From positions 62,001 through 126,000 of the forward strand of contig NZ_JAALJI010000010.1 in NCBI RefSeq assembly GCF_011064595.1: a stretch of DNA of 64,000 nucleotides, given 5' to 3'. The position numbers were made by a program, and so were the translations under genes. The notes below the pieces were generated by a model. The model saw only the letters and a list, made by a program, of their open reading frames with translations, ran no database searches and was not told the DNA's origin. Shown in pieces: positions 14,649 through 23,272 of the stretch. The stretch is from Paludisphaera soli (GTDB taxonomy: Bacteria > Planctomycetota > Planctomycetia > Isosphaerales > Isosphaeraceae). How positions within the stretch are numbered: the first letter of the stretch is position 1; each line of letters opens with the position of its first letter.

Positions 14649-17084
14649 TCAGGGCCGCCATCCCAGGACCGTCGGCGCCACTTCGAGGCGGCCGGCGAGC
14701 CGCTGGAACGTCTGCCGCAGGGCGTCGTCCAGTTCCTCGGCGTCGGTCAGGCCCATGAAGGCGTCGAGGAACTCGTTCTGGGCCTCCCAGAGGTCGGGCT
14801 TGATCCCCATGGCCGCGGCGGCGTCCAGCAGGCGTTCCCCGCAGCTCGCCGCGGCCGCCGCGTCGCCGTTGCGCAGCTCGCGCATCTGCCGCCTCAGCCC
14901 CTCGGAGAGGGCCTTGCCCAGCGCGTCGCGCTGGGGCGTGTAACCCCACGCCTTGCCCCGGTCGCAGAGGTGCTCGATCTCGACGAGCCGGGACTCGTCC
15001 CCCTCCACCATGGCCTCGATCTGCTCGTGGAGGTTGGCGTCGAGGAAGGTGAGCGCTGCGGCCCGCAAGGGCTTGGGGATCGGGTAGTTCAGGCGGCCGA
15101 GCCGGTTCAGGACCTCCTCGTCCTGGTTGGCGAGCCTCGCGAACGTGCGCCGGTAGTCCTCGAACCGATCGGCGAGGACGATCCCGATGATCCGCCGCTG
15201 CTCGTCGCGGAACAGGTCGTCGAGACGGTGGGTCGAGCCGTGGAAGTCGCGGTTCAGGATGGTCAGCACGTCGGCGAGCGAGCCGGAGCGGTAGGTCGCC
15301 AGCAGCTCGGCCCGGAAGGCCGCGAAGGCGTCGGCGTCGAGGTCGCGGCAGAGGACCGTGTGGAAATCCAGGCCGCCGAAGTGGACGACGACGAAGTGGC
15401 CCTCGGCCCTGCTCCAGGTGCGTCGCGAGCGGCCGACGAGCCGGCCGATCGCCAGGTGCCCGGCGCCTCGGGTGCGGATGACCACGTCGTCGGCCTCCAC
15501 GGCGTAGGCCTGCGCGTCCGCGTCGCCCACGCCCTCGTCGCCGTTCCGGTAGATCAGGCTGATGGCGTGGTGGGCCAGCACGCGATCCAGGTCGACCCCG
15601 GCCGGCCGGATGCACTTCTCCCAGACCCCCTTGCCGTCGCCGTATTCGGGCAAGTTGCTCGGCGCCTTCTCCAGGGCCGCGACGAACTCCTCCTCCAGCT
15701 CGCGTCCGAAATGGCGGGCGAGCGTGATCGCCCGCGCGGCGTACTGGAGGCACTGCGTCGTCTCCAGGCCGCTGATCTCGTCGAAGAACCAGCCGCACGA
15801 CGTGTACATCAGCATGGAGTCGAGCTGGATCTCCAGCAGGCGGAGGGCGTCCGTGGTCTGCTGCTCGTCCAGGTCCGGATGGCCGAACTCCTCCAGGAAC
15901 GCGCGGATCGACTCGGGATCGTACCGGTCCAGGATCACCCGGATGTAGCCGTTCCGGGCCGCCCAGGGGTCGGGGAAGCAGGTCCGGCCGCGGGTCCCGA
16001 ACAGGTGGTCGACGTGCCGCTTGAGGCCGTCGAGCGCGTCGCGGAGCGGCCCGCGCCACCTCTGATGCCAGTCGCCCCGGGTCTTGCAGCCGCAGTCGGA
16101 CCGCCAGCGCTCGACGCCGTGGGCGCAGCTCCACGAGCTGTCCTGGTGGATGTCCACCTCCCACTCGGGCGGGTGCAGCTCCAGGAACTCGCCGTAATTG
16201 GTCACCCGGACCTCGGGGTCCTTGGCGATCCGTTCGAGGACGTAGGCCAGCGCCATGTCGCCGTGGGCGTGGTGGTGCCCGTAGGATTCGCCGTCGGTGG
16301 CGATGTGCATGAGCTGGGCGTGGCCGCGATGGTCGTCGAACCCGCCGAACAGCCGCGACAGGAACTTCTCGCCCCGGTCCAGGAGCCTCTCGAACGCGAC
16401 CTGCTGGGAGATGATGCCGTCGTAGAAGAACAGGGCGATCGAACGCCCCGAAGGCAGGCGCTGGAGGTAGGCCCGCGAGGGGTCGATGCCCCCCTGCTCC
16501 CCGGTCCAGGACTTCTCGCCGAGCTTCCGCCAGCGCCTGGCCTGGCGGGGGGCCAGAACGGTGAACTTGATGCCGGTGGCGGCCAGGGCCTCCAGCGAGG
16601 CCAGGTCGACGGCCGTCTCGGCCAGCCACATCCCCTCGGGGTCTCGGCCGAACCTGTGACGGAAGTCCTCGACGCCCCAGGCCACCTGGGTCTCCTGATC
16701 CCTCGCGGTCGCCAGGGGAAGGATCATGTGGTTGTAGGCCTGGGCCAGGGCGTTGCCGTGGCCCCCGCGCCGCTCCCGGCTGACGCGGTCGGCCTCGACG
16801 ATCTTGTCGAGCACGTCGGGCGCGGCGCCGGCCATCCAGTGCAGGAGCGTGGGGCCGAAGTTGAAGCTCATCCAGGCGTAGTTGTTCAGGATGTTGATGA
16901 TCCGCCCGCGACCGTCCAGCAGCCGGGCGCGGGCGTTGGGGGCGTAGCTCTCGTGGGTGATCCGCTCGTTCCAGTCGTGGAACGGGGAGGCCGAATCCTG
17001 GACCTCCACCACGCCCAGCCACGGATTCTCGCGGGGGGGCTGGTAGAAATGGCCGTGGATGCAGATGTAACGCGGATGCGACAT
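14649..17084 (-). CDS. Glycoside hydrolase family 57-type protein with DUF3536
   Basis: The 811-residue cytosolic protein opens with the GH57 motif ICIHGHFYQPPRENPW (about residues 7-22). It contains ATDGESYGHHHAHGD (from about residue 266), whose glutamate fits the GH57 nucleophile position. The C-terminal half is the DUF3536 domain. Related enzymes act on alpha-1,4-glucans (amylase or 4-alpha-glucanotransferase). It shares no operon with other glycogen genes; the gene upstream on the same strand is the YgfZ-like gene, 112 nt away. The hydrolase fold is clear; the exact reaction is inferred. Confidence 0.88.
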   Translation of the reverse strand: MSHPRYICIHGHFYQPPRENPWLGVVEVQDSASPFHDWNERITHESYAPNARARLLDGRGRIINILNNYAWMSFNFGPTLLHWMAGAAPDVLDKIVEADRVSRERRGGHGNALAQAYNHMILPLATARDQETQVAWGVEDFRHRFGRDPEGMWLAETAVDLASLEALAATGIKFTVLAPRQARRWRKLGEKSWTGEQGGIDPSRAYLQRLPSGRSIALFFYDGIISQQVAFERLLDRGEKFLSRLFGGFDDHRGHAQLMHIATDGESYGHHHAHGDMALAYVLERIAKDPEVRVTNYGEFLELHPPEWEVDIHQDSSWSCAHGVERWRSDCGCKTRGDWHQRWRGPLRDALDGLKRHVDHLFGTRGRTCFPDPWAARNGYIRVILDRYDPESIRAFLEEFGHPDLDEQQTTDALRLLEIQLDSMLMYTSCGWFFDEISGLETTQCLQYAARAITLARHFGRELEEEFVAALEKAPSNLPEYGDGKGVWEKCIRPAGVDLDRVLAHHAISLIYRNGDEGVGDADAQAYAVEADDVVIRTRGAGHLAIGRLVGRSRRTWSRAEGHFVVVHFGGLDFHTVLCRDLDADAFAAFRAELLATYRSGSLADVLTILNRDFHGSTHRLDDLFRDEQRRIIGIVLADRFEDYRRTFARLANQDEEVLNRLGRLNYPIPKPLRAAALTFLDANLHEQIEAMVEGDESRLVEIEHLCDRGKAWGYTPQRDALGKALSEGLRRQMRELRNGDAAAAASCGERLLDAAAAMGIKPDLWEAQNEFLDAFMGLTDAEELDDALRQTFQRLAGRLEVAPTVLGWRP

Positions 17085-17196
17085 GATCGGGCTCGTTCGG
17101 GATGCGGACGCGCGACGCCGAGCGTGGACGGGGCGGCCCTGATGAGGATCGGGGATCGGATCGCTTGGGCCGTCGGGAGAGGGCGGCCGGAGGGGT

Positions 17197-18216
17197 TCAG
17201 GATCGGGGCGGGAGCATCGGCGGATCGGCGACCGACGCCGGGAACGTCGCGCCGTCCTCGGGGCGACGCCAGACCAGGGAAGTCCCGGGCTCGGCGTGGG
17301 CGACCCGGACGATCCCCAGGCCGACGGCCGCGCCCCAGCCCGGCGAGAACGCCGCCGAGCTTACCGTTCCGACCGCCTTGCCGTCGGCCTCGAGCGCCGC
17401 GCCCAGCGACGGAGTCGGATCGCCGGGGGCGAAGCGCAGCCCCTTGAGGATCTTGTTCACATGACCCAGCGCGTCGAGCCGGGCCACCGTCTCCTGCCCG
17501 AGGTAGCAGCCCTTGACGAAGCTGATCGCGCGGTCGTCGCGCGCGATCTCCTGGGGCAGGTTCTTCTCGGTGACCTCGCGGCCGAAGACCGGCGTCCCCG
17601 CCTCGATGCGGAGCGCCTCGAAATCCTCGGCCGTCAGCTCCGCGAGGTCGGCATTCTTCATCATTTCGATCAGGGCCGGGGCGTCGGCCGCCGGCGCGAT
17701 CAGCGTGAAGCCCGGCCGCCCGGTCGGCGACTCGCGGATGCAGAGGACGTCCACGTCGCCCGCCCGCGTCGCGGTTGAGGCCGGGTCCCCGGCCTCGGGC
17801 GCCGAGCCTCCCGCGCGTTCCAGCCATTCGGCGGCGCGGGGGCCGGCGACGTGGTACTCGACGGTGGTCGCCGAGACGTCCTCCATCGTCACGTCGTCGA
17901 AGACGCCGTACTTCTGGAGGTGGGCCCGGGCCAGGTCCAGGCCGCCGGCGTCGGCGCGGAGGAGGAAGCCCTCGGAGCGGGCGACGATCGCGACGTAGGC
18001 CAGGGTCTTCCCCTGGAGGCTCGTCACGAAGGCCTCGCAGCCCCGACCTGTCGCCAGCCGCTTCACGTCGTTCGTCGTGACGTTGTGCAGGAATTTCGCC
18101 GCGTCGGGCCCGGAGACGTCCCACCGGACGCGCGCGGAGCGGTCGATCCACGCCGCAGCTTCGTCGACCGCCCGATACGGCTCGAGACTCGTGCTCATGA
18201 AATCCGTGGAACCCAT
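17197..18216 (-). CDS. ygfZ: YgfZ/GcvT-type folate-binding protein
   Basis: The 339-residue protein belongs to the glycine-cleavage T-protein fold. It carries the YgfZ signature KGCYLGQE (Cys237), which distinguishes YgfZ from true aminomethyltransferases. The N-terminus WDVSGPDAAKFLHNVTTNDV is also typical. YgfZ proteins use folate and help maintain or assemble certain Fe-S enzymes, MiaB among them; miaB is in this window but not adjacent. Two starts are possible (18216 and 18198); neither has a strong ribosome-binding site. The longer form is listed. Confidence 0.88.
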   Translation of the reverse strand: MGSTDFMSTSLEPYRAVDEAAAWIDRSARVRWDVSGPDAAKFLHNVTTNDVKRLATGRGCEAFVTSLQGKTLAYVAIVARSEGFLLRADAGGLDLARAHLQKYGVFDDVTMEDVSATTVEYHVAGPRAAEWLERAGGSAPEAGDPASTATRAGDVDVLCIRESPTGRPGFTLIAPAADAPALIEMMKNADLAELTAEDFEALRIEAGTPVFGREVTEKNLPQEIARDDRAISFVKGCYLGQETVARLDALGHVNKILKGLRFAPGDPTPSLGAALEADGKAVGTVSSAAFSPGWGAAVGLGIVRVAHAEPGTSLVWRRPEDGATFPASVADPPMLPPRS

Positions 18217-18311
18217 CCAAGGCGTTAGGGGATCGACGGTCCTGGCCCGTGCCGATCGCGCGGGCTTCGACCTCGATTATAGCCCATCTCGGCCCGGGCG
18301 TCTCTCCCGGC

Positions 18312-19523
18312 TCAGGCCTCGTCGCGATCGGCGAGCTCGACCCGCACGCGGTCGGCGCGATCGACGAGTAGGCACGAGTCCGACCGGGACGCGAGCTTGA
18401 TCGCCTCTTCCGGCCGCTCCAGGGGGACCATCGACAGGTCCTCGACGAGCTGGGCGTCGAGCCGGCTGAGCAGGTAGACGTCGGCCCAGGCGAGGACGTG
18501 GGCGAGCATCTTCCCCAGCAGGTGGTCCGGGTCGGCCTCGCACCCCTGCAGGACCTCGCGGGCCTCGGCGTCGCCGGCCGAGGCGAGCCGCTGGAGGGAC
18601 GGGCCGAGAGGCCCGCCGGCCCGGGAGAGGGCGACGATCTTGCCCCCGCGACGGACCAGCCGCCCGGCGGTCGTCAGTCCCGCGACCAGCTCGTGCAGGC
18701 TCGTCGGCCCCTCCGCGCCGCCGACCCCCGCGACCACCAGTTCGGCCCGAGACTCCGGCCGGAACGTCCAGGTCCGGTCGAGCGCGGCCATGCCGGCGTC
18801 GCGGACCGCGTCGACCCGCCCGGCGAGGAACTCGACGGGCCCGCGCGAGCCGGGGACGAGGCCGATCTGGAAGTGGGCGCCGAGGAGCGTCCCCACCTCC
18901 ACCCCCTCGTCGTCCGGCAGGTAGCGGGGCGAGCGGCCCGGCGGGGCGTCGCGATGCGACCGGCGGTAGACGTCGCGCGTCGCCTCGTCGCTCAGGTCGG
19001 GATAGACGACGCTCCAGGGGCCGTGAGGGCCGGTGAGCGGGTCCTGCCGGATCAGGCCGATCGGCAGGGCCACGTCGGCGTCGGTCAGGGTGCGGTTGAG
19101 GTAGACGCGGCTCCCCTTCTCCGTGGTGGCGAGGTAGGCGAGCTTCTCGCGGGTCGCGGGGTCGTGGGCCTCTCTCGCCCCGATCCGAGGGCCTGCGTCG
19201 AACGGCTCGACCCGGCCGGCGGGCTCCACGAGGCTGATCGCGTCGGCCTCCACCCCGGCCCCTTCCAGCACATCGGTCACGACGTCGAGGAGGAACCGAG
19301 GGTTCGCGACGTCGGGCCCCAGCGCGACGACCACGCGATCGCCCGGGACGACGATCTGACGCAGGGGGGGATATCCCGTCGGTCGTTCCAGGGCGTCGCG
19401 GAGGGCGGCCTCGGCCTCGTTCGCCGACATCCCCCCGGGGGCCGCGAAGGCGTCGACGAGGGCCTCGTCCGCCATCTCCCATTCCAGTCGTTCGCCGCCG
19501 AATTCAAGGACGTGTCGCGACAC
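18312..19523 (-). CDS. LarA-fold (DUF2088) protein lacking LarA catalytic residues
   Basis: The 403-residue protein has the general layout of nickel-pincer lactate racemase LarA: an N-terminal DUF2088-like Rossmann domain (VVPGDRVVVALGPDVANPRFLLDVV, about residues 58-82) and a middle NRTLTDADVALPIG segment. At the positions where LarA has DHTRP, GFHRP and SHFFAGFSGGRK, this protein reads GPDVANP, EPAGRVE and RQDPLTGPHGPW. By eye it therefore lacks the cofactor-anchoring lysine and both catalytic histidines. It cannot be assumed to bind the nickel pincer. The start is GTG at 19523. It stands alone between the YgfZ and SDR genes, with no larB, larC or larE nearby. Confidence 0.65.
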   Translation of the reverse strand: MSRHVLEFGGERLEWEMADEALVDAFAAPGGMSANEAEAALRDALERPTGYPPLRQIVVPGDRVVVALGPDVANPRFLLDVVTDVLEGAGVEADAISLVEPAGRVEPFDAGPRIGAREAHDPATREKLAYLATTEKGSRVYLNRTLTDADVALPIGLIRQDPLTGPHGPWSVVYPDLSDEATRDVYRRSHRDAPPGRSPRYLPDDEGVEVGTLLGAHFQIGLVPGSRGPVEFLAGRVDAVRDAGMAALDRTWTFRPESRAELVVAGVGGAEGPTSLHELVAGLTTAGRLVRRGGKIVALSRAGGPLGPSLQRLASAGDAEAREVLQGCEADPDHLLGKMLAHVLAWADVYLLSRLDAQLVEDLSMVPLERPEEAIKLASRSDSCLLVDRADRVRVELADRDEA

Positions 19524-19647
19524 GCAAGCTCGCTTTCATACCCGTCGAAGGCCGTGGGTCACCGGTCCGCCCGTCCTGGGCGGCCTCCTGGAATCATAGG
19601 TAAGGCGTCGGAAGCCGGTCAAGCGGGCCCGGAGGCCCCGCGCCGGG

Positions 19648-20526
19648 TCAATCCGGAGGCCGAGCGAGGCCGGTCATCTCGACGCTCACGTTCCAGAGCC
19701 GCCGGGCGGCCGTCGCGTCGTGCGAGGCGCGGGAGGAGCGGGCGGGCTTGCTCGCGTAGAAGTACTCGCCGGTGACGTCCGCCACCTCGGGCGACGAGGC
19801 CAGGTGGATCGTCGTCGCCGCCCCCTGCTCGGGCGTGATCGCGAACAGGTTCGCGAACCCGCGCATGACTCGGCCCTTCCAGGTCGCGTCGCGGAAGATC
19901 GCCGTGTTCACATAGCCGGGATGCAGGGCATTGGTCGTGACGGCCCTCCCCTGGAGCCGACGCGCCAGCTCCTTCGTGAACAGGATGTTGGCGAGCTTCG
20001 ACCGCTGGTAGGCACGCCAGCCGCTGTAGCGCTTGCGGCCTTCGAGGTCGTCGAAATCCAGCGACACGCCCCGATGCGCCCCCGACGCCACGTTGACGAT
20101 CCGCGCCGAGGGGCCGGATTGCAAGAGCGGCAGCAGCAGATTCGTCAGCAGGAACGGGGCCAGGTGATTCACCGCGAAGGTCTGTTCGATCCCGTCGACG
20201 GTCTCTTGCCTCTCCAGGAATAGGCCCCCGGCGTTGTTGATCAGCACGTCGAGCCGCTCGGCGCGTCCGCGCACGTCTTCGGCCAGCTTCCGGACCTCCG
20301 CCTGGGAGGCGAAGTCCGCGCCCAGTGGCTCGACCTGGGCGGAGCCGACCTCGCCTCGGAGCCGTTGGGCCGCGTCGCCGGCCGTCTCCGCCGAGCGCCC
20401 GACCAGGAGCACCCGGGCGCCGGCGCGGGCCAGCTCGCGGGCCGCGACGTAGCCGATCCCGGACGTCGCGCCGGTGACCAGGCAGGTCCTGTCCTTCATC
20501 GAGGGGATGGGCGGGCTCGTCGGCAT
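19648..20526 (-). CDS. Short-chain dehydrogenase/reductase
   Basis: The 292-residue NAD(P)-dependent oxidoreductase has the classical SDR set. These are TGATSGIG near the N-terminus (about residues 18-25), NNAGG, a serine in NVASG, and the catalytic YQRSK pair. The C-terminal tail resembles the retinol dehydrogenase/WW-domain oxidoreductase-like subgroup. The substrate is unknown. It begins 12 nt after the cupin gene stop, and both read on the minus strand, so they form a two-gene unit. Confidence 0.9.
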   Translation of the reverse strand: MPTSPPIPSMKDRTCLVTGATSGIGYVAARELARAGARVLLVGRSAETAGDAAQRLRGEVGSAQVEPLGADFASQAEVRKLAEDVRGRAERLDVLINNAGGLFLERQETVDGIEQTFAVNHLAPFLLTNLLLPLLQSGPSARIVNVASGAHRGVSLDFDDLEGRKRYSGWRAYQRSKLANILFTKELARRLQGRAVTTNALHPGYVNTAIFRDATWKGRVMRGFANLFAITPEQGAATTIHLASSPEVADVTGEYFYASKPARSSRASHDATAARRLWNVSVEMTGLARPPD

Positions 20527-20538
20527 GGGGTCGTCGTT

Positions 20539-20904
20539 TCACTCCGGGTCGCGGCGGGCGGCGTCGAGCGTGAACGCGGGGAGGCAGACTGCGACGTACT
20601 CCGCGCCCTCGTCCTCGGGGGTGCTGTAGCGGACCCATTCGCCGGCGGCGACCCGCACGGCCTGGCCTTGGCGGACGTCGAGGACGCCGTCGCGGTGCTC
20701 GACCCGGAGCAGGCCGCGGAGGACCAGCGTGTACTCGTCGAACGTCGGCGTCTGGCCGGGCTCGACCCAGCCGCCGGGGCTCCGCATGTGGGCGACGCTC
20801 AGTCCGGCCTCGCCGGTGTTGACCCGGCCGACGTACTCGTCGATCAGCTTCGGCTTGGTGCCCGCGGCTTCCACGCGGCTGGGTCCGGGGATCAGGGTGG
20901 GCAT
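20539..20904 (-). CDS. Cupin-domain protein
   Basis: The 121-residue single-domain protein has the small beta-barrel cupin pattern: a first motif around GGWVEPGQTPTFDEYTLVLRGLLRV and a second motif around VRQGQAVRVAAGEWVRYSTP. The usual metal-binding histidines of motif 1 are largely absent (the position where H-x-H is expected reads P-T-F-D-E), so it may not bind a metal. It is first in a unit with the SDR gene. The role is probably small-molecule binding or an ancillary enzyme; it remains unassigned. Confidence 0.82.
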   Translation of the reverse strand: MPTLIPGPSRVEAAGTKPKLIDEYVGRVNTGEAGLSVAHMRSPGGWVEPGQTPTFDEYTLVLRGLLRVEHRDGVLDVRQGQAVRVAAGEWVRYSTPEDEGAEYVAVCLPAFTLDAARRDPE

Positions 20905-21070
20905 GTCGCGGCTCCCTCCGGCGATCGGGGCGGTTTCGGTAGTCGAATGCTACTGGCCGGCCGATCGGACCGTCAAGCGCCGGCGGGCGGGCCTACTTGA
21001 CGAGGCCGCAGGCCGGGCCGATGATCCGTCGTGCGGGCGTGGATCGCGTCGGGCCTGGACGGGGAGTCGA

Positions 21071-21568
21071 ATGGTGGCGGGCAATCGGTCGGTGGCGGCC
21101 CAGGCGGCCGGTCTGGTGGGCTTCCTGCTCGTGACGGCGGCGGCGGCGGCGCTCGGGTCGATGGCGACGATCCCGAACGTCGATTCCTGGTACGCCGGGC
21201 TCCGCAAGCCTCCCTGGACTCCCCCCAACTGGCTCTTCGGCCCGGCCTGGACGCTCCTCTACACGCTCATGGCCGTCGCCGCCTGGCTGGTCTGGCGGCG
21301 TCGCGACGTCGACCCCCAGGCCCGACGGAACGCCCTCGGGTGCTGGGCCTTCCAGCTCGCGTTGAACGCCGCCTGGTCCTGGCTCTTCTTCGGCTTCCAG
21401 AAGCCCGGCCTGGCGTTCGTGGAGCTGGTCTCGCTCTGGTTGATGATCCTGGCGACCCTGGTCAGCTTCGCCGGGATCGACAGGAAGGCCGCCGCGCTGC
21501 TGGTCCCCTACCTCATGTGGGTCACCTACGCCTGGGCCCTGAACGGGGCGATCTACCGGCTGAATTGA
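21071..21568 (+). CDS. tspO: TspO/MBR family protein
   Basis: The 165-residue integral membrane protein has five predicted transmembrane helices and the tryptophan-rich TspO hallmarks WYAGLRKPPWTPPNW (about residues 40-54) and FGPAWTLLY. Next come an LNAAWSWLFFGFQ segment and a closing YAWALNGAIYRLN. TspO proteins bind tetrapyrroles and cholesterol-like ligands and act in stress or photo-oxidative responses. The start at 21071 has GGGGAG four bases upstream; the frame remains open further upstream, but without homology. It is divergent from the cupin-SDR unit, with 166 nt between them. Confidence 0.93.
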   Translation: MVAGNRSVAAQAAGLVGFLLVTAAAAALGSMATIPNVDSWYAGLRKPPWTPPNWLFGPAWTLLYTLMAVAAWLVWRRRDVDPQARRNALGCWAFQLALNAAWSWLFFGFQKPGLAFVELVSLWLMILATLVSFAGIDRKAAALLVPYLMWVTYAWALNGAIYRLN

Positions 21569-21622
21569 GGAGCGTTCCGCGCCGGGGGATCGGAAATCGT
21601 CGAACTCCGCCGGGCCCGGGGT

Positions 21623-21628
21623 TACAAT
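21623..21628 (+). promoter_or_regulatory. Possible -10 element of the oxidoreductase gene
   Basis: TACAAT at 21623-21628 matches the sigma-70 -10 consensus at five of six positions in an otherwise GC-rich stretch, 53 nt upstream of the ATG at 21681. No convincing -35 hexamer lies 16-18 bases upstream. Confidence 0.3.
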
Positions 21629-21680
21629 AAGGATCGAGACGCGGCGACCGACCAGGCATCCTCGACGGAGTTCCCGGCCC

Positions 21681-22847
21681 ATGCCTCCGATCACCCTCAA
21701 CCGACGCCGATTCCTCGGCTGCTCGGCGGCGAGCCTCGCCCTGGCGCCGGGGCCGGCGGGCCAGGCCGCGCCCGTCGTCGGCGAGGCGACGGGGCCGGTG
21801 CGCGTCGGGTTGGTCGGCGTCGGCAACCGGGGCACGACGCTGCTGCGGACCCTCCTGGAGCTGCCCGGGGTCTCGGTCACGGTCGTCTGCGACCCCGAGC
21901 CGCGACACCGCGCGCGGGGCGAGGGGATCGTCGAGAAGGCGACGGGGCGCCGGCCCGAGGCCGTCCCCGACCCTCGCCGGATCCTCGATAGATCCGACCT
22001 CGACGCGGTCGTCGTGGCCGTCCCCTGCGACCTGCACGAAACGATCTCGTGCCAGGCCCTCGCCGCGGGCAAGCACCTGTACGCCGAGAAGCCGATGGCG
22101 ATCACCGTCGCCGGCTGCGACCGGCTGATCGCCGAATCCGCCCGGGCCCCGGGCGTCGTCGTCCACGTCGGCTTCCAGCGCCGGTCTAATCCGAGGTATC
22201 AGGAGGCCGTCGGCCTGATCCGAGGCGGCGGGCTCGGCCCCCTGATCGAGGCCCGCGCCTCCTGGACCAGCAGCAACGGGCCGCTGACCGGCCACGACGG
22301 CTGGCTCGGCGACCGCCGACGCTCGGGCGACTTCATGGTCGAGCAGGCGGTGCACATCTGGGACGTGCTGAACTGGATCCACGGCGGGCCGCCCGAACGG
22401 GCCGTCGGCTGGGGACGGCGAGGCCTCTTCTCGCGGGAACACCCCACGCGCGACGTGACTGACCACTACGGCGTGGAGCTGGCCTGGGCCGACGGCTTCC
22501 GCGCCTCGTTCGTGCAGAGCTACGTCGCCCCGGCCGACGAGAACTTCACCGGCTCGCACCTGCGCGTCCTGGGGCTGGACGGCGGCTTCGACTTCGGCTC
22601 GGGCGTGCTGACCTATCGCGACCGCGATCGAGCCCGACGATCCATCCAGCCGGGGACGCGGAACGACACCAGGCTGGCGCTCGAGGCCTTCGTCGCGGCG
22701 GTCCGATCCGAGTCGCCCCCCGTCCCGCCGGTCACGCTCCAGGACGCCCGCTCCGCCACGCTCACCGGTCTGCTCGTGCGCAAGGCCGTCGACGAGGGTC
22801 GCACCGCGACGCTCGACGAAATCACCGACGCCGCGACGCCCGGCTGA
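21681..22847 (+). CDS. Tat-exported Gfo/Idh/MocA-family oxidoreductase
   Basis: The 388-residue protein starts with a twin-arginine signal (NRRRFLGCSAASLALAPG), so it is probably exported folded with its cofactor. After that comes the Rossmann domain (VRVGLVGVGNRGTTLL) and the AEKPMAI motif, which holds the conserved lysine of the E-K-P family signature. The C-terminal half is the dimerisation/substrate domain. Planctomycetes carry many such Tat-exported copies, generally linked to carbohydrate oxidation. It stands on its own strand and ends 8 nt before the convergent small hypothetical gene. Confidence 0.92.
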   Translation: MPPITLNRRRFLGCSAASLALAPGPAGQAAPVVGEATGPVRVGLVGVGNRGTTLLRTLLELPGVSVTVVCDPEPRHRARGEGIVEKATGRRPEAVPDPRRILDRSDLDAVVVAVPCDLHETISCQALAAGKHLYAEKPMAITVAGCDRLIAESARAPGVVVHVGFQRRSNPRYQEAVGLIRGGGLGPLIEARASWTSSNGPLTGHDGWLGDRRRSGDFMVEQAVHIWDVLNWIHGGPPERAVGWGRRGLFSREHPTRDVTDHYGVELAWADGFRASFVQSYVAPADENFTGSHLRVLGLDGGFDFGSGVLTYRDRDRARRSIQPGTRNDTRLALEAFVAAVRSESPPVPPVTLQDARSATLTGLLVRKAVDEGRTATLDEITDAATPG

Positions 22848-22855
22848 TTCAGACT

Positions 22856-23260
22856 TCAGCCGATCAGTTCGAGCGTCCGCTTCACGAAGGAAGAGGCGTT
22901 CGCCAGCGCATCGCCCGGCGCGAGCTTCAGCCGCTGCGCCAGTTCGAAGCGGCGGAGGTGCTCGGAGTCCAGCTCGCCGGTCTTCACATAGAGGGCCTCG
23001 CACGCCAGGATCAGGCAGCGCAGGCCCATCTCGCGATAGCCCCGGGCGTAGACCAGGGCGCGGAGGCAGCAGAACATCGCCTCATAGCAGAGGAAGACGA
23101 CGTCCGCCGGGTCCCCCTGCCGGCTCGCGTGGATGTTCGAGGCCCCTTCCAGGCGGTCGGCGGCCTTCGCGAGCAGCTCGCCGATCCGCGCCGGGGCCTC
23201 CGGATCCTCGACGAGGTAGGGGCTCTCCAGGCACTTCGCGAAGGTATTGATGATCGCCAT
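22856..23260 (-). CDS. Hypothetical protein after nuoN, HEPN-like helical fold
   Basis: The 134-residue protein is predicted all-helical, with a cysteine-containing pair of helices (DVVFLCYEAMFCCLRALVYARGY ... LRCLILACEAL) that resembles HEPN-type four-helix bundles. The RNase motif R-x4-6-H of toxic HEPN proteins is not seen. It starts 12 nt after the nuoN stop, so it is probably translated from the complex I transcript. I cannot name a function; the family call is a fold-level guess. Confidence 0.5.
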   Translation of the reverse strand: MAIINTFAKCLESPYLVEDPEAPARIGELLAKAADRLEGASNIHASRQGDPADVVFLCYEAMFCCLRALVYARGYREMGLRCLILACEALYVKTGELDSEHLRRFELAQRLKLAPGDALANASSFVKRTLELIG

Positions 23261-23272
23261 GACCGCGGGATC

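Noticed and set aside
13807-17022. Minus-strand open frame of 1071 codons
   Set aside because: It covers parts of the GH57 gene in another frame and the PEP-CTERM gene in antisense. The arginine/proline-rich translation without domains marks it as a shadow.
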